A DNA stretch of 64,000 nt. It comes from Dehalococcoidia bacterium (GTDB lineage: Bacteria > Chloroflexota > Dehalococcoidia > Lucifugimonadales > UBA1123). Below, in pieces: positions 49,541 to 57,909 of this stretch. Made by a program: the position numbers and the translations under genes. Below the pieces are notes generated by a model that worked only from the letters and a program-made list of their open reading frames with translations, made no database searches and was not told the DNA's origin. The DNA is taken from NCBI GenBank assembly GCA_021295915.1, contig JAGWBK010000003.1:1-64000 (forward strand), read 5' to 3'. Positions within the stretch are counted from its first letter, which is position 1, and each line of letters begins with the position of its first letter.

Positions 49541-49660
49541 GTGGCCACCGAAACGGGAAAGCGGTATTTCTGCGGCAAGTGCGGCGCTGAATTCGTCGTC
49601 ACGAGGGGCTCCGAAGAAGGAAACATCCACTGCTGTGGCGAGCCGCTGAGCAAGAAGTAG
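49541..49660 (+). CDS. desulforedoxin-like micro-protein, 39 aa
   Basis: Starts at GTG 49541, eight bases after a GAGG; an earlier ATG inside the preceding gene is less likely. The product has FCGKCGAEFVVTRGSEEGNIHCCGEPL, the C-x2-C ... CC-G pattern of desulforedoxin and of the N-terminal domain of desulfoferrodoxin, where four cysteines hold one iron (FeCys4). The rest of desulfoferrodoxin is missing. A second protein of the same pattern is encoded just downstream. They may be small electron carriers or zinc proteins. Confidence 0.75.
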   Translation: MATETGKRYFCGKCGAEFVVTRGSEEGNIHCCGEPLSKK

Positions 49661-49708
49661 AGGCAGCGGCAACGCTCCTCCAAACTGCGACGACAGAGGT
49701 GAACTTCG

Positions 49709-49852
49709 ATGCCTAACCAGCTAGGGCGACGGTACCAGTGCGAGAACTGCGGCACAATGGTGTTGTGCACCAAGCCCGGCACAGGCGCTATTCTCTGCTG
49801 CCAGTCTGAAATGCCTGTGCAGCAGCCCAGAAAGCTCCCGTCTTCCGACTAG
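49709..49852 (+). CDS. second desulforedoxin-like micro-protein, 47 aa
   Basis: A 47-codon gene from ATG 49709 to TAG 49850-49852, behind AGAGGTG. It encodes YQCENCGTMVLCTKPGTGAILCC, again C-x2-C and a CC pair about 16 residues later, then a Gln/Pro/Lys/Ser tail. A fifth cysteine (LCT) is extra. It follows the 39-aa homologue by 48 bases on the same strand, so the two are a tandem pair. They differ enough in sequence not to be a recent duplication. Confidence 0.75.
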   Translation: MPNQLGRRYQCENCGTMVLCTKPGTGAILCCQSEMPVQQPRKLPSSD

Positions 49853-49911
49853 ACGCCCTCTCTACTGAACTTGATGCCCTCCGCGCCTGCTTTGGCGTGG
49901 AGTTTGCTATG

Positions 49912-50790
49912 TCACGCGATAGGAACTCTCGTCGCTGACGCGTGCTGTTCATCGGCGTGGTATGAGCTTCTTACCAGTGGGCCTGAAGCGACGTGATCGA
50001 AGCCCAGACCTTCGCCGACCTCTCGAAGCTCATCGAACTCAGATGGTGTGTACCATTTGACCAGCGGTGTGTGTTTCGCAGAAGGACGCAGGTACTGACC
50101 TATAGTCAGTAGATTGCAGTCGACCGATCGCAGGTCCTCCATCGTCTCTACGATTTCGTCCCACGTTTCGCCCAAACCCACCATCATGCCTGACTTCGTG
50201 ACTGCCTCACTGTTGATCTCACGAGTCCGTCGAAGCAGTTCAAGTGACTGGTCGTAGTCGCCCCTGGGCCTGACCCTGCTGAATACACGCCTCACTGTCT
50301 CGATGTTATGGTTGAGCGTGTCCGGCCTCGAGTCCATCACCGTCTCGAGTGCATCCCAGTTGCCTTCGAAGTCTGGGATCAGCAACTCCACTCGGCACTC
50401 CGGCATACTCTTGTGGATCTGCCTCACGCACTGGGCGAAGATGAACGCGCCTCCGTCGGGCAGATCATCCCTGTTGACGGACGTTATTACCGCGTAGTTC
50501 AGCCCCATCCTTTCGACCGTCTCGGCAAGACGCCCCGGCTCTTCGAGATCAAGACCGACCGGCGTACCGGTTGTTACAGCACAGTATGCACAGGCCCTCG
50601 TGCAGATATCGCCGAGGATCATAAAGGTCGCGGTTCCCCGCTCCCAGCACTCCCCGATGTTCGGGCAGTGGGCCTCTTCGCAGACCGTGTGAAGCTGCTC
50701 TGACCTGAGCATGTCCTGAAGACGCAGGTAGTTGGGACCACCCGGCATCCTTACCTTGAACCACTCTGGAAGACGACGCTGCGCCGGCAT
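49912..50790 (-). CDS. lipA: lipoyl synthase
   Basis: 292 residues, full length. LipA is a radical SAM enzyme that inserts two sulfurs into protein-bound octanoate. The auxiliary cluster motif is CEEAHCPNIGEC (C-x4-C-x5-C) and the radical SAM cluster is CTRACAYC (C-x3-C-x2-C). Also present are RMPGGPNYLRL near the start, AVITSVNRDDLPDGGA, LIPDFEGNWDALETV, LNHNIETVRR and MVGLGE. The C-terminal RSSY serine motif (VRSSYHADE) is intact. lipB is not in the window. Monocistronic by appearance. Confidence 0.96.
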   Translation of the reverse strand: MPAQRRLPEWFKVRMPGGPNYLRLQDMLRSEQLHTVCEEAHCPNIGECWERGTATFMILGDICTRACAYCAVTTGTPVGLDLEEPGRLAETVERMGLNYAVITSVNRDDLPDGGAFIFAQCVRQIHKSMPECRVELLIPDFEGNWDALETVMDSRPDTLNHNIETVRRVFSRVRPRGDYDQSLELLRRTREINSEAVTKSGMMVGLGETWDEIVETMEDLRSVDCNLLTIGQYLRPSAKHTPLVKWYTPSEFDELREVGEGLGFDHVASGPLVRSSYHADEQHASATRVPIA

Positions 50791-50902
50791 TACTACCCCC
50801 TAATGGGTGGCTGTTACAAGTACTCGCCGAAGAGTCTTCGTGCTGTACCTTCTCATTCGATTGTAAGAACTGGCAGCCCGTTCAGCAAGAGTTCAGACTG
50901 GC

Positions 50903-51346
50903 TTACTTGCCAATGTCGCTATTCCAATGCTGAGGATTCGACTCGATGAACCCTCCCAGCATCTGCTTGGCGTCTTCAAGATCAAGGTCAGTCACCTCAA
51001 TCCCGTGCCGTAACATCAGGTCGTAACCGTTAGACTCTCCGAAGTTCTCTGATTCCGCTACCACAACCCTGGAGATGCCAAACTGCACGATTGCCCCTGC
51101 GCACATGTGGCATGGCATAAGCGTCGAATACATTGTCATGCCGCGAAAGTCCTGGATTGTCTTTCCGGCGTTGTAAAGGCAATTGATCTCGGCATGCATC
51201 ACGCAGGCGGAATCCTGGATTCTTCTATTTCGACCCGTCGCAGCCATACTGCCGTCATTGTCGACCAGGACCGCTCCGATGGGAATGCCGCCCTCGGCCA
51301 GTCCGGCCTGGGCCTCATCCAGTGCGGCCTTCATGAATTCGTCCAA
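50903..51346 (-). CDS. cytosine deaminase of the yeast FCY1 type
   Basis: 147 residues of the cytidine-deaminase superfamily. The zinc site is HAEINC (His, Glu proton shuttle) and PCHMCAGAI. The C-terminal part FGESNGYDLMLRHGIEVTDLDLEDAKQMLGGFIESNPQHWNSDIGK matches the fungal cytosine deaminase pattern (for example yeast FCY1 ends in FIDERPQDWFEDIGE) rather than bacterial tRNA adenosine deaminase TadA. It would convert cytosine to uracil in pyrimidine salvage. The start is TTG 51346, with ATG four codons later as alternative. Confidence 0.85.
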   Translation of the reverse strand: MDEFMKAALDEAQAGLAEGGIPIGAVLVDNDGSMAATGRNRRIQDSACVMHAEINCLYNAGKTIQDFRGMTMYSTLMPCHMCAGAIVQFGISRVVVAESENFGESNGYDLMLRHGIEVTDLDLEDAKQMLGGFIESNPQHWNSDIGK

Positions 51347-51528
51347 GTGGTTGCCTCCTGTTCATACTGATCGCAGATAAGTGTAGCTGATGCAGTCCAC
51401 CATTACTTCCCGTAGGGCGGCATCCGGCTTGGGCTGCCCGGGCTGGTTCAGTGCTGACCACTGCCATGTGCTACGCTACTCGGACCTGTTCCTGAGGCTT
51501 CATTTGTATCCGCATGGAGGGCTGGCAT

Positions 51529-51903
51529 TTGAGTACACGTGAAATCACAATCACAGCGGGCTCTGCGAGCATTGGAGCTGCTCTGAACGACTCTGCCATT
51601 GCTACCCGGGTATGGGATGCGTTGCCAATCGAGGCATCGGCGAGCACGTGGGGAGACGAGATCTACTTTGGCATCCCCGTCGAGGGAACTGAAGAACCTG
51701 ATCACGAAGTGGTCGAACTTGGGGATCTAGGTTACTGGCCTCCTGGCAGTGCTTTCTGCATGTTCTTCGGACCGACACCAATGAGCAGGGGCGACGAGAT
51801 TCGTCCTGCCAGCGCAGTCAATATCATCGGAAGCATGAGTGGTGACCTGGAATCCCTGAAGTCCGTTCCATCCGGCGCACCGGTTATTGTTGAGCGGGCC
51901 TGA
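51529..51903 (+). CDS. cyclophilin-like fold protein
   Basis: 124 residues from TTG 51529, eight bases after GGAGG; ATG 51514 overlaps that Shine-Dalgarno. The protein has the pattern of the TM1367/DUF369 cyclophilin-like family: an initial REITITAGSASIGAALNDSAIATRVWDALPIEASASTWGDEIYFGIP, then VVELGDLGYWPPGSAFCMFFGPTPMS, a strand-turn-strand with GDEIRPASAVNIIG. Members of this group keep the beta barrel of cyclophilin without a proven isomerase site. Function unknown. Confidence 0.85.
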   Translation: MSTREITITAGSASIGAALNDSAIATRVWDALPIEASASTWGDEIYFGIPVEGTEEPDHEVVELGDLGYWPPGSAFCMFFGPTPMSRGDEIRPASAVNIIGSMSGDLESLKSVPSGAPVIVERA

Positions 51904-51909
51904 GAGAGG

Positions 51910-53196
51910 TCATTCGAGAGTAGTTCCGCTTTCCTCCCGCTTCTCGGACTGTTTGGGGAGGACGACCTTCATTTCGGTGTATAGTCCGAGCTCGGACTCC
52001 GCTTCGATGTTACCTCCGTGTTCTCTGATTACGTCAAAGGCCAGACTCAACCCCAGTCCGGTGTTTCTCCCGCCTTCCTTCGTTGTAAAGAATGGATTGA
52101 ACATCCGCTCCATGGTCTCTGGAGTCATTCCAACTCCATTGTCCCTTACAGTCATGACCACGGCTTCTTCAGTTATCAATGTACCGACGCTCAACTCAGG
52201 TATATAGTCTTTACCATGATTGTTGGCCTTGTCAGCCATGGCCTGGCACGCGTTGGTCACTATGTTCGCAACTACCCTTGCAATGTCCTCGGGTACGGCA
52301 ACAACCTCTTCCATAGAATCGTCGAGTTCAAGATAGACCTCCGCACTGAAACCTGGGTCCTGAGCTTGCACCGAGCGGTGTGCCAAATTAGTCTGCTCGA
52401 CCACCAGCGAGTTCAGGTCCAGCGGCCTGAATCCGCCTCCGGTACCCCTGTCAAGCATAAGCATGGCGGAAACGATTCCATTTGCTCGGTCACTATGGTG
52501 GACCACCCTATCCATGTTGTCGACGAGGTCCTTGATCAGCTCCTCAGCCTCTTCCCTGTCAGTCACACTCGAACCCTCTATCATTTCGCTAAGTTCCAAC
52601 CCAATGTCCTTGGACAAGACGGCAAAGTTGCGAATGAACTGAAGAGGGTTGCGTATCTCGTGGGCCACCCCAGAGGATAGCTCCCCGAGTTCGGCCAACT
52701 TCTGCTGGCTGATGATCTGGTCTTGACTGCGATGAAGCTCTTCTAATGCCTCCTCCAGATCTTCATTCTTCTGGCTGAGTTCGTCCGAGAGTTGCTGCAC
52801 CCTGTCGAGTTGCATTGCTCTAATAGAGTTCAATCGCAGGGTCTCTAAGGCGAGGCAGGCCTTGGATACCTCGTCCCGTCCCCATGGTTTCACACGGTAC
52901 TCGAAGTCGCCCATTCCCAGCCGCCGGATCCAGACCTCTACTGCAACGGTCCTTAGACCAACCAGCACAACCAGGGCGGCCATGGCAAGGGCTGAGATTA
53001 AACACATCGCAGCCGTGATGATCAGGCCTAATTCACCAATGAGAACAGCCTGCACATTGATGGCGGCGAGTAAGCCAAGAACTGTCAGCACCAGCAGGAT
53101 GTGCTGCACTGAGTAGCGCCTGATCGAATACTTGGACATCCCAAAAGGATCGTTGAAGTCCTGCGATTCCTCGAACGAGAAACTTCGTTCTTCCAT
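51910..53196 (-). CDS. membrane histidine kinase with two TM segments
   Basis: 428 residues. An N-terminal pair of membrane helices (HILLVLTVLGLLAAINVQAVLIGELGLIITAAMCLISALAMAALVVLVGL) has almost no external loop, so it probably senses a membrane or cytoplasmic signal. A HAMP-like linker and a coiled coil follow. HisKA has the phospho-histidine in VAHEIRNPLQFIRNF, HATPase_c has VANIVTNACQAM, VRDNGVGM, the F box FNPFFTTKEG and GLGLSLAF. No response regulator is adjacent. It converges with the cyclophilin-like gene (gap six bases). Confidence 0.9.
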   Translation of the reverse strand: MEERSFSFEESQDFNDPFGMSKYSIRRYSVQHILLVLTVLGLLAAINVQAVLIGELGLIITAAMCLISALAMAALVVLVGLRTVAVEVWIRRLGMGDFEYRVKPWGRDEVSKACLALETLRLNSIRAMQLDRVQQLSDELSQKNEDLEEALEELHRSQDQIISQQKLAELGELSSGVAHEIRNPLQFIRNFAVLSKDIGLELSEMIEGSSVTDREEAEELIKDLVDNMDRVVHHSDRANGIVSAMLMLDRGTGGGFRPLDLNSLVVEQTNLAHRSVQAQDPGFSAEVYLELDDSMEEVVAVPEDIARVVANIVTNACQAMADKANNHGKDYIPELSVGTLITEEAVVMTVRDNGVGMTPETMERMFNPFFTTKEGGRNTGLGLSLAFDVIREHGGNIEAESELGLYTEMKVVLPKQSEKREESGTTLE

Positions 53197-53240
53197 ATTT
53201 CCCTCCGCGTTTACCGGACAGCCACAACCCCTATGTTATA

Positions 53241-54533
53241 TTGAATGCCATTGGCATTACCGCCGGCATGACTATGTTAACGAAAGAACCCAGCAAACAG
53301 ACCACGCGCTCACGAAAGACGCGTCTGGAACCCGAACCCGAGTTCGTCGAATTAGTCCTTGGCGAAGTCGACGAGTTGGGCGACACAACGGCGTATTTCG
53401 AGGGCGAGTTCATCAACGTCGCTGGAGGAATGCCCGGCGAACGCGTCATCGCCAGGATCTATCGCTACCGTCGGCGCCGTAAACAAAGAGTCTCGGGGAT
53501 TGTCGATACGGTCCTGAAGCCGTCGTCCAACCGCGTAACACCAAAGTGCGGCTACAACGGCCGCTGTTCCGGCTGTCAGTGGCAACACGTTTCCTACCCT
53601 GCCCAGCTTGAGCTCAAGCGCAATAGAATCGTTAACGAATTCGCCAAGCACGAGTCGTTGCAAAGTGTCCATGTTGCCGAAACACTGCCCGCGCCTTCAG
53701 AGTTCTACTACCGAAATCACGCACGTTTCACGATTCGACGCGGAGGCCAACTCGGCTTCTCCAACAGGATCACTCGCCACTTCGTGAGAATAGACCACTG
53801 CATGTTGATGGCGCCGACAATCAACGAGAAGGTCACCGAGTTCCAGGACCGCGCTGCAGAGACCACCAACATGTCCGTCCGTGTCGGCGTTAACACCGGA
53901 GACTTTCTGGTCCAGCCGACTTTCCAGAATCCCGATATAAGGATCCCTTCCGGTCAGACACATTACACGGAGCGCATGGGTGGTACAGATCTTCGCATCG
54001 CTTCACCCTCTTTCTTCCAGGTCAATACGGAGCAGGCCCAGAACCTGATCAACATAGTCCGTAGTCAGCTCGATCTCCGATCCGATCAGGTGCTGATCGA
54101 CGCCTATGCTGGAGTGGGAGTATTTGCGATACTGCTCGCCCCGTATGTGGGCAGGGCCATTGCCATCGAGGAATCGGCCTCAGCGGTGGCGGATGGTAAG
54201 TCAAATGCAGCTGAAACGGAAAACGTTGAGTTCGTTCAATTGAAGACCGAGGAAGCCCTGGCTGATCTTGTCGACATCAGTGGCCTTGAGAAAGTGCCTG
54301 ACGCAGTAATTTTGGATCCCCCGCGCGTCGGCTGCCATCCGGAGGCCCTCGAGTCGCTCCTCAAGTTGGGTCCAGACCGCATTGCCTACGTTTCGTGTGA
54401 TCCGCCTTCATTGGCGCGCGATTTGGATATCCTGTCGCGTGGCTGCTACCTTGTGTCCGAAGTACAGCCTGTGGACATGTTCCCGCAGACATATCACGTA
54501 GAGTCCGTCACCACACTCACGCGTGCGACGTAG
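53241..54533 (+). CDS. RNA uracil-C5 methyltransferase (TrmA/RlmD family)
   Basis: 430 residues. A TRAM-like domain (about 30-95) is followed by an iron-sulfur cysteine set CGYNGRCSGCQWQ and HCMLM, then the methyltransferase domain: LIDAYAGVGVFAILLA (SAM loop), ILDPPRVGC, and the catalytic SCDPPSLARDLDIL with its nucleophilic cysteine, then VDMFPQTYHVESV. It should form m5U in rRNA (RlmD/RlmCD) or tRNA (TrmA); family assignment between these needs a phylogeny. Start TTG 53241 or ATG 53268. Confidence 0.92.
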   Translation: MNAIGITAGMTMLTKEPSKQTTRSRKTRLEPEPEFVELVLGEVDELGDTTAYFEGEFINVAGGMPGERVIARIYRYRRRRKQRVSGIVDTVLKPSSNRVTPKCGYNGRCSGCQWQHVSYPAQLELKRNRIVNEFAKHESLQSVHVAETLPAPSEFYYRNHARFTIRRGGQLGFSNRITRHFVRIDHCMLMAPTINEKVTEFQDRAAETTNMSVRVGVNTGDFLVQPTFQNPDIRIPSGQTHYTERMGGTDLRIASPSFFQVNTEQAQNLINIVRSQLDLRSDQVLIDAYAGVGVFAILLAPYVGRAIAIEESASAVADGKSNAAETENVEFVQLKTEEALADLVDISGLEKVPDAVILDPPRVGCHPEALESLLKLGPDRIAYVSCDPPSLARDLDILSRGCYLVSEVQPVDMFPQTYHVESVTTLTRAT

Positions 54534-54551
54534 TTCCGGCGGTTCCTAGAG

Positions 54552-55217
54552 TTGCCAGACGCACCCAAAGTCACACTACTGTCGTCCTCTGCCAGGAGGC
54601 GGGAGATCGTCAGCAACAGCTTTTCTGATGCCGCCATTGAAGACTCAAGAGGCGAAGAACCCAGACCCTCCGAGGCGGAGGCTGCAGAAGATTACGTAGT
54701 GAGATCGGCAGTCGCCAAGCTCGGAGGCCCGCCAGGGCCAGGAGAAGATGGCCTGCTTGTTAGTGCGGATACTGTCGTCGTGCTCGAGGGGGAGATACTT
54801 GGAAAGCCCTCGTCCAAGGAGGAAGCCCGCTCGATGCTCAACAGACTCAGCGATGCCTGGCACCAGGTCATTACGGGAGTAGCTGTTCAAAAAGCCCGCA
54901 CCGGCGAAGTGTTCACCAGCTCGGAGACTTCCTCAGTGAAGACGCGACCCTTTTCTGCCGCTGAAGTCGAGGAGTATATCTCCAGCCCGGAACCATACGA
55001 CAAGGCTGGTGGGTATGCTGTCCAGGATGACGTGTTTCGACCGGTGGTTATGACGGAAGGGTGCTATCTAAACATAGTGGGACTTCCACTCTGTTCAGTG
55101 CTTACTCTTATGCGGCGCCACGACCCGGCGGTCGAATTGCGGGACTTGAGGAGCATCCCCTACTATGACAGGTGCAACGACTGCAAGCTGCCCGGCGTAG
55201 CGGAGGGTCTGCCGTGA
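54552..55217 (+). CDS. maf: Maf family nucleotide pyrophosphatase
   Basis: 221 residues, starting at TTG 54552. Maf proteins hydrolyse dTTP, UTP and modified nucleotides. The N-terminal LLSSSARRREIV loop, VSADTVVVLEGEILGKPSSKEEA, and GGYAVQD with GLPLCSV are conserved. The last 30 residues form an extension with CNDCKLPG that is not part of Maf and could be a small metal or redox site. The stop codon overlaps the GTG of the Tat gene that follows (GTGA), so expression is coupled. Confidence 0.9.
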   Translation: MPDAPKVTLLSSSARRREIVSNSFSDAAIEDSRGEEPRPSEAEAAEDYVVRSAVAKLGGPPGPGEDGLLVSADTVVVLEGEILGKPSSKEEARSMLNRLSDAWHQVITGVAVQKARTGEVFTSSETSSVKTRPFSAAEVEEYISSPEPYDKAGGYAVQDDVFRPVVMTEGCYLNIVGLPLCSVLTLMRRHDPAVELRDLRSIPYYDRCNDCKLPGVAEGLP

Positions 55218-55570
55218 ACATCTTGGGAATGGGACCTCTTGAGATCCTCCTTATCGCCCTAGTCGCCTTCATCTTCCTGGGACCTGAGCGTATGTCAGAT
55301 GCGGCACGACTCCTTGGCAAGGCGATCAGGGAGGGTCGCAATATCGCTTCAACCATCCCCCGAGTGGTGGTCGAGGATGACGACATCAAGGTCGTCGAAC
55401 GTGGCCGGTCAACCAGCCTAATCAATGACAGCCCTGGACCCAAGTCGAAACTTGAGGAGGAACCTCAGGCACCCGAAGACGATGATGGTCCTGTCCCCTT
55501 CTCCAGAAGTGGCCCACCACCCGCAAGGCCGGATGCCGCAGACTCTCGTCCGGACGCTCCCTCACAATGA
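55214..55570 (+). CDS. Tat translocase TatA/TatB family protein
   Basis: 118 residues from GTG 55214, with GGAGGG before it. TatA/B proteins have a single N-terminal membrane helix and an amphipathic helix. Here the helix is GPLEILLIALVAFIFLGPERMSDAARLLGKAIREGRN, with the P-E pair (GPERM) and the following polar face. The C-terminal half is a proline- and acid-rich disordered tail. The F-L-G-P-E-R form is TatB-like, but TatA and TatB cannot be separated by sequence alone. It overlaps tatC by four bases. Confidence 0.85.
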   Translation: MNILGMGPLEILLIALVAFIFLGPERMSDAARLLGKAIREGRNIASTIPRVVVEDDDIKVVERGRSTSLINDSPGPKSKLEEEPQAPEDDDGPVPFSRSGPPPARPDAADSRPDAPSQ

Positions 55571-56322
55571 ACGAAGAAGGTGCAGTTCCCCTCAGAAGCC
55601 ACCTGGTCGAGCTTAGGAAACGGCTTACCTATGCCGCCATATCTGTTCTGGTTACGACCGCCGTCGCCTTCGTGTTCCACGAACAGGTCCTGATCCTCCT
55701 GATGGAGCCCGCGCAACAGTTCGTTGACACACCCAACGGCAAGCCCATCTTTACCGAACTCACTGAGATCATCTCGGTTGCTGCCAAAACGTCTCTGCTG
55801 GTCGGGCTCTTCGTATCCCTACCGTTCGTGCTCTACCAGATCGTCATGTTCGTCGCCCCGGGTCTTAAGCCTAAAGAGCGTAAGTACCTTTACGTGTTGA
55901 TGCCCGCGAGTCTACTGGCATTTGTAGTTGGTGCAGCCTTCGGCTACAGGGTGCTATTTCCGCCGATGGTCAACTTCCTGCTTAACTTCGGCTCTGATGT
56001 TGCCACTCCCCTCATCAGCATCCGCAGCTACATCAACCTAATGCTGACCCTGCTGTTCTGGATGGGCCTGATTTTCGAGATTCCCGTTGTCACATTCTTC
56101 CTGGCCAAGATCGGCCTTGTGACGCCTGAGATGCTCGCACGCAACAGGCGATATGCCATTGTGGCTGCCTTTATCCTGGGAGCTGTCATCACCCCGACCT
56201 TCGACCCCATAAACCAGGCCTTCGTAGCCATTCCGATCATCGTGCTCTACGAGGCCAGCGTCTGGCTCGCCAAGCTGGCGGTACGCGGGAGAAGAAGGTC
56301 AGCGGCACTGAATCCCGAGTAA
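55567..56322 (+). CDS. tatC: Sec-independent translocase TatC
   Basis: 251 residues with six membrane segments, full length. TatC recognises the twin-arginine signal of folded proteins. HLVELRKRLTYAAISVLVTTAVAFVFHEQ is the typical N-terminal start, followed by FVSLPFVLYQIVMFVAPGLKPKERKYLYVLMP and FEIPVVTFFLAKIGLVTPEMLARNRRYAIVAAFILGAVITPTFDP. ATGA overlap with the upstream TatA/B gene. The terminator at 56339 ends the maf-tat transcript. Confidence 0.95.
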   Translation: MNEEGAVPLRSHLVELRKRLTYAAISVLVTTAVAFVFHEQVLILLMEPAQQFVDTPNGKPIFTELTEIISVAAKTSLLVGLFVSLPFVLYQIVMFVAPGLKPKERKYLYVLMPASLLAFVVGAAFGYRVLFPPMVNFLLNFGSDVATPLISIRSYINLMLTLLFWMGLIFEIPVVTFFLAKIGLVTPEMLARNRRYAIVAAFILGAVITPTFDPINQAFVAIPIIVLYEASVWLAKLAVRGRRRSAALNPE

Positions 56323-56338
56323 CCCCACAGATAGCATC

Positions 56339-56369
56339 AGGGCCGCCCCTAGTTGGGACGGCCCTGTTT
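56339..56369 (+). terminator. terminator after tatC
   Basis: AGGGCCGCCCC and GGGACGGCCCT form an 11-base stem with one mismatch and a short AGTT-type loop, then a short GTTTAATG run. It separates the plus-strand maf-tat genes from the convergent tatA gene. The T run is weak, so efficiency is uncertain. Confidence 0.6.
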
Positions 56370-56398
56370 AATGAACCTGGGTTGTTGGGTCTGCCGAT

Positions 56399-56599
56399 CT
56401 AGGACGGCTTCTGCCCGTTGCTGTCTCTGGAATCGGTTGTAGCAACGGCGCCTGGCTCGTCCTCAGCGGTTGCCTTCCGAAATTCCTTGATTGACCTACC
56501 CAGCGCACCGCCGATATCTGTCAGCCTACCGACGCCGAAGATAATCAATACTATGAACAGTACGATTATCAACTCCATCGGGCCTATCCTGAAAGGCAT
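56399..56599 (-). CDS. tatA: Tat translocase TatA
   Basis: 66 residues, the normal TatA size. One helix [35 protein letters not shown] contains the F-G turn and an amphipathic second helix. The short polar tail ([21 protein letters not shown]) is typical. It is on the opposite strand and convergent with maf-tatA/B-tatC, so the locus carries two TatA/B-type proteins and one TatC. Together these are enough for a working Tat system. Confidence 0.92.
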   Translation of the reverse strand: MPFRIGPMELIIVLFIVLIIFGVGRLTDIGGALGRSIKEFRKATAEDEPGAVATTDSRDSNGQKPS

Positions 56600-56747
56600 C
56601 GCAGACTCCTTATTGAGAACTAAGCGACTCTGACTACATGATAGCGACGCCGGAATTGGCGGTCAATTCGGCCACGCGTTTATAGAACACAGGTATACTG
56701 GATGTAGCAGCCGACAATTCTCCTCAACTAGCGAGGCATTTAGTAGA

Positions 56748-57896
56748 GTGTCGACCTACTTCGAACGGCAGCAACTGCCACCGGACCCCGAACCTTCACC
56801 CAAGAGGTCAGCCACAAGGCGAGCAATCGCAGTGGTGCTTGGAGCGGTTGCCGTAGGGTTTGCCCTTGGCATGTTCGCGGCCATTCAGTTCGGCTGGACT
56901 TCGGACGATGTTCCCAGCCTCTTCAGTGAAGCGCAGGTCTCACGCATTTTCGAAAGTGCCAGCCCGGCTGTAGTAGAGATCGAGGCGGTGCGCAGGATTG
57001 GCAATCTCCAGCTCGACATTCCGTTCTGGGGTTCAGGATTCCTTGTGGATGACGAGGGCCACATCGTAACGAACTACCACGTCGTGGCTGGCGGCGACGA
57101 GTATGTTGTCAGACTCTCCAACGGCACAGAGGTGCCCGCAGATCGGCTGGGTGTCAGCCAGGCAGATGACCTGGCCGTCCTGAAGGTCAGTCCCTCATAC
57201 ATCGAGGACATTTCCCCCCTGTCACTCGGCGACTCGTCCAAGGTGGCTCCAGGCCAGTTGGCCATCGCGATTGGCAGCCCATTCAGGGAATTCAACTCTG
57301 TGGGAGTCGGCGTTGTAAGTGGCATCGATCGAGGGCACAGCAGCATTCTTCACCGGCCGATCCCGGACATGATCCAGACAGACGTACCCTTGAACCCCGG
57401 CAATTCCGGTGGTCCTCTCCTAAACGCCGATGGAGAGGTGATAGGAATTAACACGTCCATCAGGATCGAGGGTGGCAGCCGCAGGGTGGAGGACTTCAGG
57501 GTCGGGTTTGCCGTGCCAAGCAACACCGCCCGCAGTTTGCTGCCCCAGCTGATTGCTGCCGTGGACCTCAGGAGGCCCTGGATCGGAATCCAGGGCGCTC
57601 CAGTTCCCAGGCAGATGCGCGAAACCGAAGGTCTGCCAAGGGGCATCTATGTTACTGGCGTTTTCTCAGACAGTCCTGCGCGTGAAGCAGGAGTGAAGGC
57701 CTTCACACGCTTCGGTTCCAGCGATACAGGCGACGTCATTACGGCCGTTGACGACGTACAGGTAGGCTCTGTCGACGATATGGTCGGCTACCTGAACACC
57801 AAGATCCCGGGCGACGCCGTCACGCTAACTCTCGTCCGCGAGGGCGAGGAACGCACCGTCGAAGTAACCCTCGATCCGTGGCCCGACGGAGCCTGA
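56748..57896 (+). CDS. HtrA/DegP-type serine protease with PDZ domain
   Basis: 382 residues from GTG 56748. A membrane anchor lies at about residues 27-50. The trypsin-like domain holds the triad: His111 (VTNYHVVAGG), Asp141 (DDLAVLKV) and Ser220 (PGNSGGPL). One PDZ domain follows at about 285-380, with RPWIGIQGAPVP and GSVDDMVGYLNTKIPGDAVTLTLVREGEE. Membrane-tethered HtrA proteins degrade misfolded exported proteins, a good fit beside the Tat genes. A GAGG at 56733 is a rather distant SD. Convergent with the NIPSNAP gene. Confidence 0.94.
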   Translation: MSTYFERQQLPPDPEPSPKRSATRRAIAVVLGAVAVGFALGMFAAIQFGWTSDDVPSLFSEAQVSRIFESASPAVVEIEAVRRIGNLQLDIPFWGSGFLVDDEGHIVTNYHVVAGGDEYVVRLSNGTEVPADRLGVSQADDLAVLKVSPSYIEDISPLSLGDSSKVAPGQLAIAIGSPFREFNSVGVGVVSGIDRGHSSILHRPIPDMIQTDVPLNPGNSGGPLLNADGEVIGINTSIRIEGGSRRVEDFRVGFAVPSNTARSLLPQLIAAVDLRRPWIGIQGAPVPRQMRETEGLPRGIYVTGVFSDSPAREAGVKAFTRFGSSDTGDVITAVDDVQVGSVDDMVGYLNTKIPGDAVTLTLVREGEERTVEVTLDPWPDGA

Positions 57897-57909
57897 TAGA
57901 ACGACGCCT

